DNA from: an uncultured Bacilli bacterium
Lineage (GTDB): Bacteria; Bacillota_I; Bacilli_A; RF39; UBA660
Direction of reading: 5' to 3'
Length of the DNA: 10,107 bases
Assembly: GCA_947587115.1 (NCBI GenBank)
Contig: CANPXY010000041.1
Coordinates: 1 to 10,107 of the forward strand
Shown: positions 1-6,785 of the stretch, piece after piece
Numbering within the stretch: the stretch's first letter is position 1
Layout: each line of letters starts with the position of its first letter
Notes under the pieces: generated by a model
Databases searched by the model: none
Told to the model about the DNA's origin: nothing
Seen by the model: the letters and a program-made list of their open reading frames with translations, nothing else
Program-made: the position numbers and the translations under genes

Positions 1-2378
1 TGATGCCCTTTCATTCTTACTTCAAGAAGTGTTTTTGCCACCAGTCTTTGGATGTCTTTTTCTTCTTCAGTGGCGTCTTTTGGCATTGCCCCGAAAGTAA
101 AAGTAACAAAGGCAAAGTCCCCTCTTGAACATGGAACGGTATTAAGTTTCAGTTCTATGCCCTGGATGCCCTGTTCAAGTTCTCTTTTAAGACGGTTTCT
201 TGCGAATTTTTCCACTTCCTCATGAGTTGCGTTCGGGGAAAACTCCTGAATCTCTTTTCTTGCTTTTTCAAGCGTTTTCTTGCAATACGGTACAAGACAT
301 CTGTCAATTTCGGGTAATGTGAATCCGCCAAATTGTTGTGCAGTAGCCACCAAAGTGATGTCACCAATTACTTGAAGAGCGGTCAAAACAGAATTAGGTT
401 CAGAATAACGGATATTATTCATTTCGAAACCATCCTTTAGGACCGTGAAAATATCGAATAGGCAGCAGTTATGCACAATATAGCCATTAGCAATAAAATG
501 CTCATCACCAGTCATTAGATCATAAACAAGAATATTTTCGTAATTTTCTTCAAAAATTTGGTGAATATTCAAAATTTTATCAGGATTTCTATAAAGAATT
601 TTTTTATTCTTTAAAGTAAAATATGATTTTTCTTTTTTATGAACAGGAATTTCTTTTATAAATTTTTCCCTATCGTTTTGCTTGTTAATAGAAACACGGA
701 ATGTATCATAATTTCTTGTGCCAACTATGTGTTTAAATTTATAAATTTTCCCCTTTGATTTTTGCAAACGTAAATTTGCCTTGATTCCTAACGAATTAAG
801 AATTAAAACCATTTGATTTGCAAAAGTATTTGAACATGTGGCATATCCATAATCGTTATTTGATAGATACCCATCACCGTCCCACGCTGATCCAATAAAG
901 GCTTTTTTTACTTCTTCTGAGCCGTGCATAATAAATGGCGGTATCGAAATTTCAGAGGAATTTTTCTTATATTTTCTGAATAAATCCCATATGACTCCAT
1001 TAGAAATACGAACGTTGTAACAAACATTGTTTGGAATTTCATCATTAGAATTACCATATGGCTGATATAAATTGACAGGAATATCAGGAAACACAATGTT
1101 AAAACAATTTACACAATCATCTATAAGAGACTTGTCTTTATTTGAAAAACATATTTGATATGCACCTGATTTTTTATCACCATAAGGAACAGAACCATCG
1201 GAAAAAATATACCCAAATAAACGAGCTAATTCTTCGGTAACCATTAATATTAATGGAAGATTACGTTTACCACCTTGCTTTTTAATATATAATTGTGAAT
1301 ACACCTCAAAAGGTATTTCAAAATATTTTTTCAATTGATTGAAAGAAGAGACTTTTATGGTTTTAAGCGTATTATCACAAGCAATATTATGATCTCTCAT
1401 AAAACTTTGTAATGAAATGCCAAAAAATTTGTATTCAAACCAACGTTTTAATACTTTTACATTACCAATATGAGTATTTTCTTGATTACAATATTCTGTT
1501 AAATCAATATAATCATAATCTTTTTCTAAAAAATTTTTATCTGGCATTATTAAACTGTCACCAATAACAATGTCTTTAACTTCTTTTAGAACGTTTTTGC
1601 CATTTTGATCGATGACAGGAATACGATGATTTGCCGTTGCCTTTAATCCTAATCCATTTCTTGTTTTCAAAAAATAAATTGGTTCTTCTTTTTTTAGACT
1701 TCTAATCGAAATTCCTTTTAACGGTGTCCATCCAGTATGTGAAAGAATTTGAATATTACCGTTAAGCGAATATAATCCTTTTTCTAAATTAAGTTTATTC
1801 TTTAAACAGTTTAAAGTGATAGTTTCCTGCTTGCCGTCAACTCGAATTGTAACCCATGTATCTCCTTTTAGGCAGTTTAGCGAGTTCAAAATCGCCTCGG
1901 ACGCATCGTGTTGATAAATAGTGCCCAATACGAGCTCGTTATAAAAGTCTTTTTGATTATAAAAACGGTTATAAAGCATTTTTGTCAAATACCGTCTAAT
2001 CAAACTTCCTTTTGTGCTAATCAAAGCACTATCGAAATTGGCATTTTCCCGATCCCCAAGTAAAAGAACATCTTTAGCTTGTTGGAATAGTTTTTCAAAG
2101 TCCTTGGCATAAGTTGTTTTGTAGTCACGATAACTCTGGTAAGAAGTTGCGGTATCAGGATCGACTTCTTTAATAGCGTTGCATACAATTTTGTGCATAT
2201 CCACAATATTGGTGACTTCATGGACGAGGTGGCTTTTGACAATTTCAACAATTTTTTTCACTTCTTTTGTGGAAAGTGTTTTGCCAATTCTTTCACTAGC
2301 AAGAGATACCGCCCTTTCGATTTTTTTACTTGAGAAATTTTCAATTGAACCGTCTTTTTTTTGAACTTTGAAAATCAT
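1..2378 (-). CDS. nrdD: Anaerobic (class III) ribonucleoside-triphosphate reductase NrdD, intein-containing, partial (3' end beyond left edge)
   Basis: NrdD makes deoxyribonucleotides from ribonucleoside triphosphates without oxygen, using a glycyl radical installed by NrdG (not in this window). The reading frame is open from ATG 2378 to base 1 (792 codons). Residues 1 to about 90 are an ATP-cone (VQKKDGSIENFSSKKIERAV), the allosteric nucleotide-binding domain. Host residues stop at Asn168, an intein follows (residues 169-637), and the reductase resumes with CCLFDI, GFEMNN, QQFGGFT and LNTVPCSRGDF, typical of Firmicutes-like NrdD. The first Cys after the intein appears to match the conserved active-site Cys of the NCCL/NCML motif (E. 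coli Cys175, from memory). The glycyl-radical C-terminus lies outside the window. A good Shine-Dalgarno (AGAAGG, 6 nt before ATG) supports the start. The gene follows a terminator, so it probably has its own promoter, which I could not identify. The family call is firm; phages often carry nrdD to supply dNTPs for replication. Confidence 0.93.
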   Translation of the reverse strand, partial: MIFKVQKKDGSIENFSSKKIERAVSLASERIGKTLSTKEVKKIVEIVKSHLVHEVTNIVDMHKIVCNAIKEVDPDTATSYQSYRDYKTTYAKDFEKLFQQAKDVLLLGDRENANFDSALISTKGSLIRRYLTKMLYNRFYNQKDFYNELVLGTIYQHDASEAILNSLNCLKGDTWVTIRVDGKQETITLNCLKNKLNLEKGLYSLNGNIQILSHTGWTPLKGISIRSLKKEEPIYFLKTRNGLGLKATANHRIPVIDQNGKNVLKEVKDIVIGDSLIMPDKNFLEKDYDYIDLTEYCNQENTHIGNVKVLKRWFEYKFFGISLQSFMRDHNIACDNTLKTIKVSSFNQLKKYFEIPFEVYSQLYIKKQGGKRNLPLILMVTEELARLFGYIFSDGSVPYGDKKSGAYQICFSNKDKSLIDDCVNCFNIVFPDIPVNLYQPYGNSNDEIPNNVCYNVRISNGVIWDLFRKYKKNSSEISIPPFIMHGSEEVKKAFIGSAWDGDGYLSNNDYGYATCSNTFANQMVLILNSLGIKANLRLQKSKGKIYKFKHIVGTRNYDTFRVSINKQNDREKFIKEIPVHKKEKSYFTLKNKKILYRNPDKILNIHQIFEENYENILVYDLMTGDEHFIANGYIVHNCCLFDIFTVLKDGFEMNNIRYSEPNSVLTALQVIGDITLVATAQQFGGFTLPEIDRCLVPYCKKTLEKARKEIQEFSPNATHEEVEKFARNRLKRELEQGIQGIELKLNTVPCSRGDFAFVTFTFGAMPKDATEEEKDIQRLVAKTLLEVRMKGH
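468..1874 (-). mobile_element. In-frame LAGLIDADG homing-endonuclease intein in NrdD (469 aa)
   Basis: This is a protein-splicing element translated inside NrdD. It begins with Cys1 (CLKGDTW, block A) and ends with His468-Asn469 (IVHN, block G) followed by extein Cys, the standard residues for splicing. Block B is TANH at residues 80-83 (TxxH). Block F is around residues 447-463 (LVYDLMTGDEHFIANG). Between them are two LAGLIDADG helices: LARLFGYIFSDG (216-227, acidic residue Asp226) and AFIGSAWDGDG (325-335, acidic Asp332/Asp334). Both acidic positions are kept, so the endonuclease is probably active, or only recently inactive. About 85 residues before the first LAGLIDADG helix (residues 125-210) may contribute DNA recognition. 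No stop or frameshift interrupts it. By eye the segment is more AT-rich than the flanking NrdD exons, as expected for a horizontally acquired element. Exact removal leaves N-CCLFD, the uninterrupted family motif. Confidence 0.95.
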
Positions 2379-2434
2379 GAATAACCTTCTTTTGAAAAAA
2401 CTTGCTTAATTTTTGAGGGTAAGGGGTAATTAGC

Positions 2435-2467
2435 AAAAACCTCGATCTATTTTTGAATCGAGGTTTT
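2435..2467 (-). terminator. Intrinsic terminator after the four-gene minus-strand operon
   Basis: A perfect stem ACCTCGAT/ATCGAGGT has a 10-nt loop, is extended by A/T pairs, and is followed on the minus strand by TTTTT. It lies 25 bp after the stop of the 247-aa gene and 56 bp before the nrdD start codon, so it ends the upstream operon. The flanking A and T runs make it nearly symmetrical, so it could also stop plus-strand transcripts. Confidence 0.9.
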
Positions 2468-2492
2468 ATAATCTAACTTATTGATTTTTAAG

Positions 2493-3236
2493 CTAAATTA
2501 TCCAAACATTACCCTCAAAATTATAGATTAAATGTAATTGACAATTATCCTCTTCAAAAGGAATTTTGTCAAGTTTAACTGTAGTATTTGATTTTATTAT
2601 AGAAATTTTTACTTCAGGGGCATTTAAAATTTTAAATTGCATTTTATTGGGAATTTTGTAGACAGAATAGCCTCCCGAAATAGCCACCGCCTCATAGATC
2701 ATCATCTGATTAAAATCATTGCAGAAAAATAATCCGTTGGTTTTTGACGACAGATTTCTCATCACCATTCGAGCAATGTTAGAATTTTCTATGTTAAGAA
2801 GGTCTGCTCCTATGCGTTTATTTTTGACGTATCTTTCAACTAAGTTTGAATCGTGCTCATCGATGATTCCTGTTCGGTTAAATGAAACCGTGTTTTTTAG
2901 ATAGATGTCAAGAGTGGAGAAATTGTCTAGGATAAATTGCCCACTTTCGCAAGCGTATTCCTCATTGTCATCCATCATGGCGTGGCGAGCCAATAGTTGA
3001 TGAGAGGCTGTGAAATAGACTTTATTTGAATAGCCATTATCCGTGCTTTTATCGTAAGAGTAACCTTCCATGACGGGTAAAGATTTGATTTTCTTAAAAT
3101 GATCTACTACCGTTAATCCAGCCCGTAAGGAGTTCGTGGTATGATCGTGAGAAATCGCAAAAACGGGGGTATTTTTCTTGAAAACCTTGTCAAATTCAAC
3201 CCATCCGAAACGTCCTAAAACACGTACATTACTCAT
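2493..3236 (-). CDS. Hypothetical phage protein, 247 aa
   Basis: I do not recognise this family. The protein is soluble in appearance, with no signal peptide or membrane segment. It starts MSNVRVLGRFGWVEF and contains a His/Asp-rich stretch (AISHDHTT, residues 28-35) and a second one (ASHQLLARHAMMDDNEE, about residues 78-94). The C-terminal third is rich in beta-forming residues and ends GNVWII. It is the last gene of a minus-strand operon that also encodes a nucleotidyltransferase, and it sits directly before a strong terminator. The start codon is 4 bp after the stop of the upstream membrane peptide, suggesting coupled translation; no clear Shine-Dalgarno is seen. The surrounding late tail genes make a virion or morphogenesis role possible, but nothing in the sequence itself shows a function. 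Confidence 0.85.
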   Translation of the reverse strand: MSNVRVLGRFGWVEFDKVFKKNTPVFAISHDHTTNSLRAGLTVVDHFKKIKSLPVMEGYSYDKSTDNGYSNKVYFTASHQLLARHAMMDDNEEYACESGQFILDNFSTLDIYLKNTVSFNRTGIIDEHDSNLVERYVKNKRIGADLLNIENSNIARMVMRNLSSKTNGLFFCNDFNQMMIYEAVAISGGYSVYKIPNKMQFKILNAPEVKISIIKSNTTVKLDKIPFEEDNCQLHLIYNFEGNVWII

Positions 3237-3240
3237 GATT

Positions 3241-3354
3241 TCACGCTTTGATTAAAAAATAGATGACCGCAATCGTCAGTAAAATATCCGCAAAAATCAC
3301 CATTAGAGGATTTTTGTCATAAAGACGATTTTCAACGGTTTCAAAATACTCCAT
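3241..3354 (-). CDS. Small single-pass membrane peptide, 37 aa (45 aa from an alternative GTG start)
   Basis: A short frame fills the gap between the 432-aa and 247-aa genes. It reads MEYFETVENRLYDKNP, then a hydrophobic helix at residues 17-35 (LMVIFADILLTIAVIYFLI), and ends KA. The charged N-terminus followed by one long hydrophobic segment at the extreme C-terminus is typical of small phage membrane proteins. Asp23 inside the helix is unusual and could mediate helix-helix contact. An in-frame GTG at 3376-3378, right after the upstream stop, would add VKRIFLKL. Neither start has a Shine-Dalgarno. Tight spacing (4 bp to the next gene) supports a real operon member. It could be a holin-like or accessory membrane protein, but its length alone does not allow assignment. 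Confidence 0.65.
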   Translation of the reverse strand: MEYFETVENRLYDKNPLMVIFADILLTIAVIYFLIKA

Positions 3355-3381
3355 TAGTTTTAGAAAAATTCTTTTCACTTT

Positions 3382-4680
3382 TTATAGCTTACTATCATAA
3401 GAAAAAGAAAGTTCTCCTAAGACAAATTCCCGTGAATTGCCGTGTGAGTATTCGTCATCATTGATAACCCCCATTATTTCAAAAGTCGGGGTAAAAAACT
3501 TGATATTGACTTTCATGGGCTTGTTGCCAAAGGTGTTTTTGACATCAATGTCGATTTCGACGATTTTTAAAGGTTTTCCAAAGGCGTTAGTCGTATTTGG
3601 AGTGGTTGTGGTAAAAGTGAAATTTGGGGTTATATACTTGAATTTTTCCTCATTGGCGGGTGTATAGTACTCTCTAGTACTATCCAATTGAGAGGCGTTT
3701 AAAGAGGCTTTTTCCGCTTTTTCAATATCCTCATCATTCATACCCCGCATGCCGAATCTTAGCATATCGACAAAAGGCATTAGGTCTTTGACAAAATCCT
3801 TTAAAAACTGAAAGTCGTTGAAATCAATGACATTGTCACTCATCAGGTTTTCCGAGCTCTTCCAATACACAAGTGGAGCGTTTGTGCTCTTAAACCCCAA
3901 TTTCCAAGAAGTGGTAACGGAATCCACAGTTGATCCAAAAGGATTATATACTGATGGTACTTTTGAGTAGTCCTCAGTAGAAGTTCTTTCACAGCTTGTA
4001 AATGTAAATTCCGATAATGTCTTAAACTTCCCTTCTTGCTTAAGAAAATTAATCAAGTCGTTGCAACGACTTACTTCAATATACTCTTCAAGCAATTCTA
4101 TTTGGGAGAAATTTTCTTTTAAGGGTTTTTTACCTCGGCTGTTGGCTTTGGCTAATTTCAGTTTTTGTGCAACAAGATTGTATAAAGAGCGTTTTTCTGT
4201 TACTGTTAAATTTTTCGAGGTATTGTCTAAAAAGAACTTTTCATCTCCATCTAAAGCACTTTGACGCAATTGGGTTGCAGAAATCGAGTTTTCCCGATTG
4301 CCACTGCTTTTTACCTCAATTTCCCCGATTTCAAACTCTTTATGATTGTACTTTTCCAGTAGTTTTTCATATTCGCCAAGTCTGTCGCTACCAGCGTACA
4401 AAATGAATTTTTCCAAAGGGCTATGCCGTTTAAGCTCTGCAATTAAGCCTCCTTTGGCTAAAATAACAGGAAAGCGTTTTTTGGCAATTTTCTCTAGGAA
4501 TAATACTTTTTCCTGAGGAGTTAAGGGGTTTTTCTTTTTGTCTGTGGTCTCTGTAGTCCACACTTCACACTTTCCCCCAACCTCTCTAGCCTCTTTGACA
4601 ATGGAGTCAAAAACTTTATCATGCCCAATTGTCGGGGGATTGAATCTGCCGTAACCTACCACTAAAATTTTTTCATTCAT
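3382..4680 (-). CDS. Phage nucleotidyltransferase (cytidylyltransferase/NMNAT-like superfamily) fused to an unknown C-terminal domain, 432 aa
   Basis: Residues 1 to about 165 are a Rossmann-type nucleotidyltransferase. The GRFNPPTIGH loop (11-20) carries the (H/T)xGH signature that binds the NTP phosphates. KKNP (49-52) follows, GSDR is at 97-100, and ISATQLR (133-139) is the ISxTxxR motif that closes the active site. Such proteins transfer a nucleotide monophosphate to a phosphorylated acceptor. Similar enzymes recur in T4-like phages, where the substrate is generally unknown. Residues about 185-432 form a separate domain I do not recognise, with a helix-rich part (NFSQIELLEEYIEV, about 190-203) and a beta-rich end (PNFTFTTTTPNTTNAFG, about 350-366). 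This makes the protein much longer than a stand-alone nucleotidyltransferase. The start is preceded by a purine-rich AAAGGGG stretch and lies 18 bp after the 168-aa gene, so the two are probably co-transcribed. Confidence 0.88.
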   Translation of the reverse strand: MNEKILVVGYGRFNPPTIGHDKVFDSIVKEAREVGGKCEVWTTETTDKKKNPLTPQEKVLFLEKIAKKRFPVILAKGGLIAELKRHSPLEKFILYAGSDRLGEYEKLLEKYNHKEFEIGEIEVKSSGNRENSISATQLRQSALDGDEKFFLDNTSKNLTVTEKRSLYNLVAQKLKLAKANSRGKKPLKENFSQIELLEEYIEVSRCNDLINFLKQEGKFKTLSEFTFTSCERTSTEDYSKVPSVYNPFGSTVDSVTTSWKLGFKSTNAPLVYWKSSENLMSDNVIDFNDFQFLKDFVKDLMPFVDMLRFGMRGMNDEDIEKAEKASLNASQLDSTREYYTPANEEKFKYITPNFTFTTTTPNTTNAFGKPLKIVEIDIDVKNTFGNKPMKVNIKFFTPTFEIMGVINDDEYSHGNSREFVLGELSFSYDSKL

Positions 4681-4698
4681 TTTCTCTTTTTCCCCTTT

Positions 4699-5205
4699 TT
4701 ATTGACGCTTTACCCAATTAGATTCTAATGAAAGAGTGCTTTTTTCAATAGATTTTTGATTTTCTATATTGCCATTAATCACTATTTCAATATCGCCTTT
4801 GTAAGAACTCGTTTGAAAATCGACTTTGAAAGTCAAGGTAAATTCATCTGTGTTGTCATCAATAGGTGTATACAAAATATCGGTATCGACTTTGCCGATG
4901 GATTGTGGCGGTTCGCTTAACATCTTATTGATGGTTTTGGTGATAATTTGGTTAACCACATTGACGGTGTCAGTAGTGATTTTCGGAGAGTCCAAAGATA
5001 AGTCAATGTCTTTATAAACTTTTCTTTTGGCTTTACCCGTTAATTCTAACCCATTGTTTTTAAGAGTGATTTGTGGTGTTTCGACAAATTCCCGAATAAA
5101 ATTTTTAACTGTGTCTTCTTCAACCCCTTGGTCTGTGACCAAGACAAAATTTTCCTCATTGAGAATTTGTGAGTAGTGTTCTAAAAATTGCGAAAAGGTT
5201 AACAT
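4699..5205 (-). CDS. Hypothetical phage protein with capsid-targeting-like N-terminus, 168 aa
   Basis: I do not recognise the family. The protein is soluble, acidic and beta-rich in its C-terminal half, with alternating patterns such as FTLTFKVDF and GDIEIVINGNIE. Its N-terminus, MLTFSQFLEHYSQILNEE, resembles the T4 capsid-targeting sequence (MKTYQEFIAE) that brings internal proteins into the prohead core. A Leu15-Asn16-Glu17 triplet fits the Leu/Ile-X-Glu preference of the gp21-type prohead protease. If that reading is right, the protein would be packaged in the head and processed there. It is the first gene of the minus-strand operon and diverges from gp15; the promoter region between them contains a long inverted repeat. 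No Shine-Dalgarno is visible. The function of the mature part is unknown. Confidence 0.85.
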   Translation of the reverse strand: MLTFSQFLEHYSQILNEENFVLVTDQGVEEDTVKNFIREFVETPQITLKNNGLELTGKAKRKVYKDIDLSLDSPKITTDTVNVVNQIITKTINKMLSEPPQSIGKVDTDILYTPIDDNTDEFTLTFKVDFQTSSYKGDIEIVINGNIENQKSIEKSTLSLESNWVKRQ

Positions 5206-5219
5206 TGTGGTATTTTGGC

Positions 5220-5268
5220 AAAAAGTGGAGAATAGTTATTTTAAAATAACTAATTTTTCCACGTTTTT
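5220..5268. promoter_or_regulatory. Long inverted repeat in the divergent gap between the 168-aa gene and gp15
   Basis: The core is a perfect 20-bp palindrome at 5233-5252 (TAGTTATTTT and its complement). Outside it, GTGGA (5225-5229) pairs with TCCAC (5258-5262), and AAAAA (5220-5224) with TTTTT (5264-5268). The whole can fold as a hairpin followed by T runs in both directions. It lies between two divergent start codons, so it is best read as a two-sided operator or promoter element, or possibly a leader attenuator for both genes. A weak sigma70-like TTGGCA (5215-5220) with TATTTT about 16 bp on is seen for the plus strand. Confidence 0.6.
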
Positions 5269-5281
5269 ACGACTTCTTCTT

Positions 5282-6124
5282 ATGGCTTTTGAAAATCCTT
5301 TTTACCACGGGGCTATTCGATCTTTAGTAGTCGCCTTTGGCAACTATTTTTCAAAAATGACTTTTGTCCGTAAAAAAGACCACTCAGTTGACGGCACACC
5401 GATGCAAGTTATTAAAGTGCCTATTGCATTAAGCAATCGTGATAAATGGTTCAACTTATTGCTTGACGCAAATCGAGAAAAACAAGTAAAAATCACGTTT
5501 CCACGAATGGCTTTTGAAATTACGGGATTTTCTTATGACGCCAATAGGAAAAAGGCGAGAAATCAGGAAATAACATGTATTGATGAAAATGGAGTGGTTC
5601 AAAGCGTGGGTACTCCCTCGCCTTGGAACGTGGAATTGGCTCTTTATGTGGTGAGCAAAAATCAAGAAGATTGCTTACAAATCATTGAACAGATTTTACC
5701 CGCTTTTAATCCAGACATCAATTTTAAGATCAAAAACGTGATGGGAATAGCCACGGATATTCCTGTTTCGATTAATTCAGTATCTGTCCAAGACGATTAT
5801 CAAGGGGCGTATACCGATGATCGTTTAGTGGTTTATACTCTTGGTTTTACTGCTAAAATGGAATTGTTTGGGGAAATTGCCTCTTCAAGCAACGGTGGTA
5901 TTGTGGAAAATGTGGGTATTTCCACTCCTCAAGAAGACATCAGTGTCGGTAAAGACGGCTATGATGTGAAAGAAAAAGACTTGGTTTTAGGTTCTATCTA
6001 TTTTGACGAGGGAGTTGCGATTAAAAACAATCTTGCAAAAAGCCCTACAGTAGTAGTTTCAGAGTACTATCCGCCTTATTTCGGAAAGGGTAAAAATCCG
6101 ATTAATCAAAAAGACTATTTTTAA
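5282..6124 (+). CDS. 15: Tail sheath stabiliser and completion protein, T4 gp15-like, 280 aa
   Basis: In T4, gp15 forms a hexameric ring that caps the finished contractile tail, stabilises the sheath and provides the surface that joins head to tail. This protein has the family layout: an N-terminal FYHGAIRSLVVAFGNYFSKM segment, the VPIALSNRDKWF strand-helix, FPRMAFEITGFSYDANRKK (about 74-92), then PSPWNVELALYVVSKNQED, LQIIEQILPAFNPDI, and IPVSINSVSVQDDYQG followed by VVYTLGFTAKMELFG. Length (280 aa) is close to T4 gp15 (about 270 aa). The start at ATG 5282 is chosen because family similarity begins there; an upstream in-frame GTG at 5207 would add 25 low-complexity residues that run through the inverted repeat. 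No Shine-Dalgarno is seen. The acidic C-terminal tail after about residue 220 is less conserved. The gene is convergent with the 178-aa gene, with only 8 bp between stops. Confidence 0.87.
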   Translation: MAFENPFYHGAIRSLVVAFGNYFSKMTFVRKKDHSVDGTPMQVIKVPIALSNRDKWFNLLLDANREKQVKITFPRMAFEITGFSYDANRKKARNQEITCIDENGVVQSVGTPSPWNVELALYVVSKNQEDCLQIIEQILPAFNPDINFKIKNVMGIATDIPVSINSVSVQDDYQGAYTDDRLVVYTLGFTAKMELFGEIASSSNGGIVENVGISTPQEDISVGKDGYDVKEKDLVLGSIYFDEGVAIKNNLAKSPTVVVSEYYPPYFGKGKNPINQKDYF

Positions 6125-6132
6125 AAAAAGAC

Positions 6133-6669
6133 TTACTTTACGCTTGAACCATAAGGAATAAAGTCTTTACGTAATTCGATTTTGTTATGAGGATTATAGT
6201 AGAAATCACTATCAACGATTTTTCCGACTTTTTCGCCACTTAAATTTACAAAGCACTCAACTGATCTGCCGTCTGTTTTGTTTTTGGTTACACAGTCGTA
6301 GATTCCTGCCAAAATCAAGTATTTGTCGGAAGTATTTTCCACACCGAATTTATTCAATAGCCATTGAGGAGCTTTATCAGTGTCCATCAAAATGGCTTGC
6401 TCTTTAACATCCCACGCTCCTTTAGCTTTTACATACTCAAAGTAGGAAAAATCATCAGTTGCTGAAAATAGCCGATGGATATTATTCTTAAGAGATAACT
6501 TGAATTTCCTAAGGGCTTTTAAGGCGTTGTTTTTCAATAATTCTGTATCTTTTTCTTTTTTCTCGATTCGCCGATCCATCTCTTCTAAAGACTCCATAAT
6601 CGCTCTTTGAGGACTATTGAGATATTCTTTACGTTTTTCAAATTTGACAAATTCGACAAATGACTTCAT
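6133..6669 (-). CDS. Hypothetical phage protein with capsid-targeting-like N-terminus, 178 aa
   Basis: I do not recognise the family. The N-terminus MKSFVEFVKFEKRKEYL resembles the MKTYQEFIAE capsid-targeting sequence of T4 internal head proteins. Leu/Ile-X-Glu triplets at residues 24-26 (IME) and 28-30 (LEE) could be prohead-protease sites. Residues about 22-65 are a highly charged, heptad-like helix (EMDRRIEKKEKDTELLKNN), probably coiled coil. The C-terminal two thirds look globular, with GAWDVKEQAILMD, WLLNKFG and a beta-rich end (ECFVNLSGEKVGKIVD). There is no membrane segment. It is a single gene on the minus strand, wedged between gp15 and the gp5-like gene on the plus strand, so it must have its own promoter in the 6670-6785 gap. 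A packaged or core-associated protein is an inference from the N-terminus only. Confidence 0.83.
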   Translation of the reverse strand: MKSFVEFVKFEKRKEYLNSPQRAIMESLEEMDRRIEKKEKDTELLKNNALKALRKFKLSLKNNIHRLFSATDDFSYFEYVKAKGAWDVKEQAILMDTDKAPQWLLNKFGVENTSDKYLILAGIYDCVTKNKTDGRSVECFVNLSGEKVGKIVDSDFYYNPHNKIELRKDFIPYGSSVK

Positions 6670-6785
6670 GATAGCTAAAAGAAAAAAGGGAAAATACTTT
6701 ATGGGTCTTTAGTTATTCAATTTCTAATTAAATTTTTGCCCTCTTTTTTCAACTCCTTTTAAAACAAAAAAAAAGAAAGAAAGCG
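6670..6785. promoter_or_regulatory. Divergent promoter gap with an imperfect inverted repeat
   Basis: This 116-bp gap separates two divergent start codons, so promoters for both genes should lie here. GAAAAAAGGG (6681-6690) and CCCTCTTTTTTC (6739-6750) are inverted copies apart from a 2-nt bulge. The right-hand gene is preceded by a purine run (AAAGAAAGAAAGCG) rather than a classical Shine-Dalgarno. A weak TTGAAT with TATTTT 18 nt on is seen on the minus strand. I find no T4 late-promoter TATAAATA box. Confidence 0.45.

Noticed and set aside
155..1096. Short minus-strand frames at 155-367 and 908-1096
   Set aside because: Both are out-of-frame shadows of the nrdD and intein reading frame, which explains this sequence fully.
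5207..5281. GTG-initiated N-terminal extension of 25 residues for the gp15-like protein
   Set aside because: The extension is low in complexity, is translated through the inverted repeat, and the gp15 family similarity begins at ATG 5282.
6090..6160. Possible terminator between the convergent gp15 and 178-aa genes
   Set aside because: The 8-bp gap and its surroundings are A/T runs without a convincing stem.
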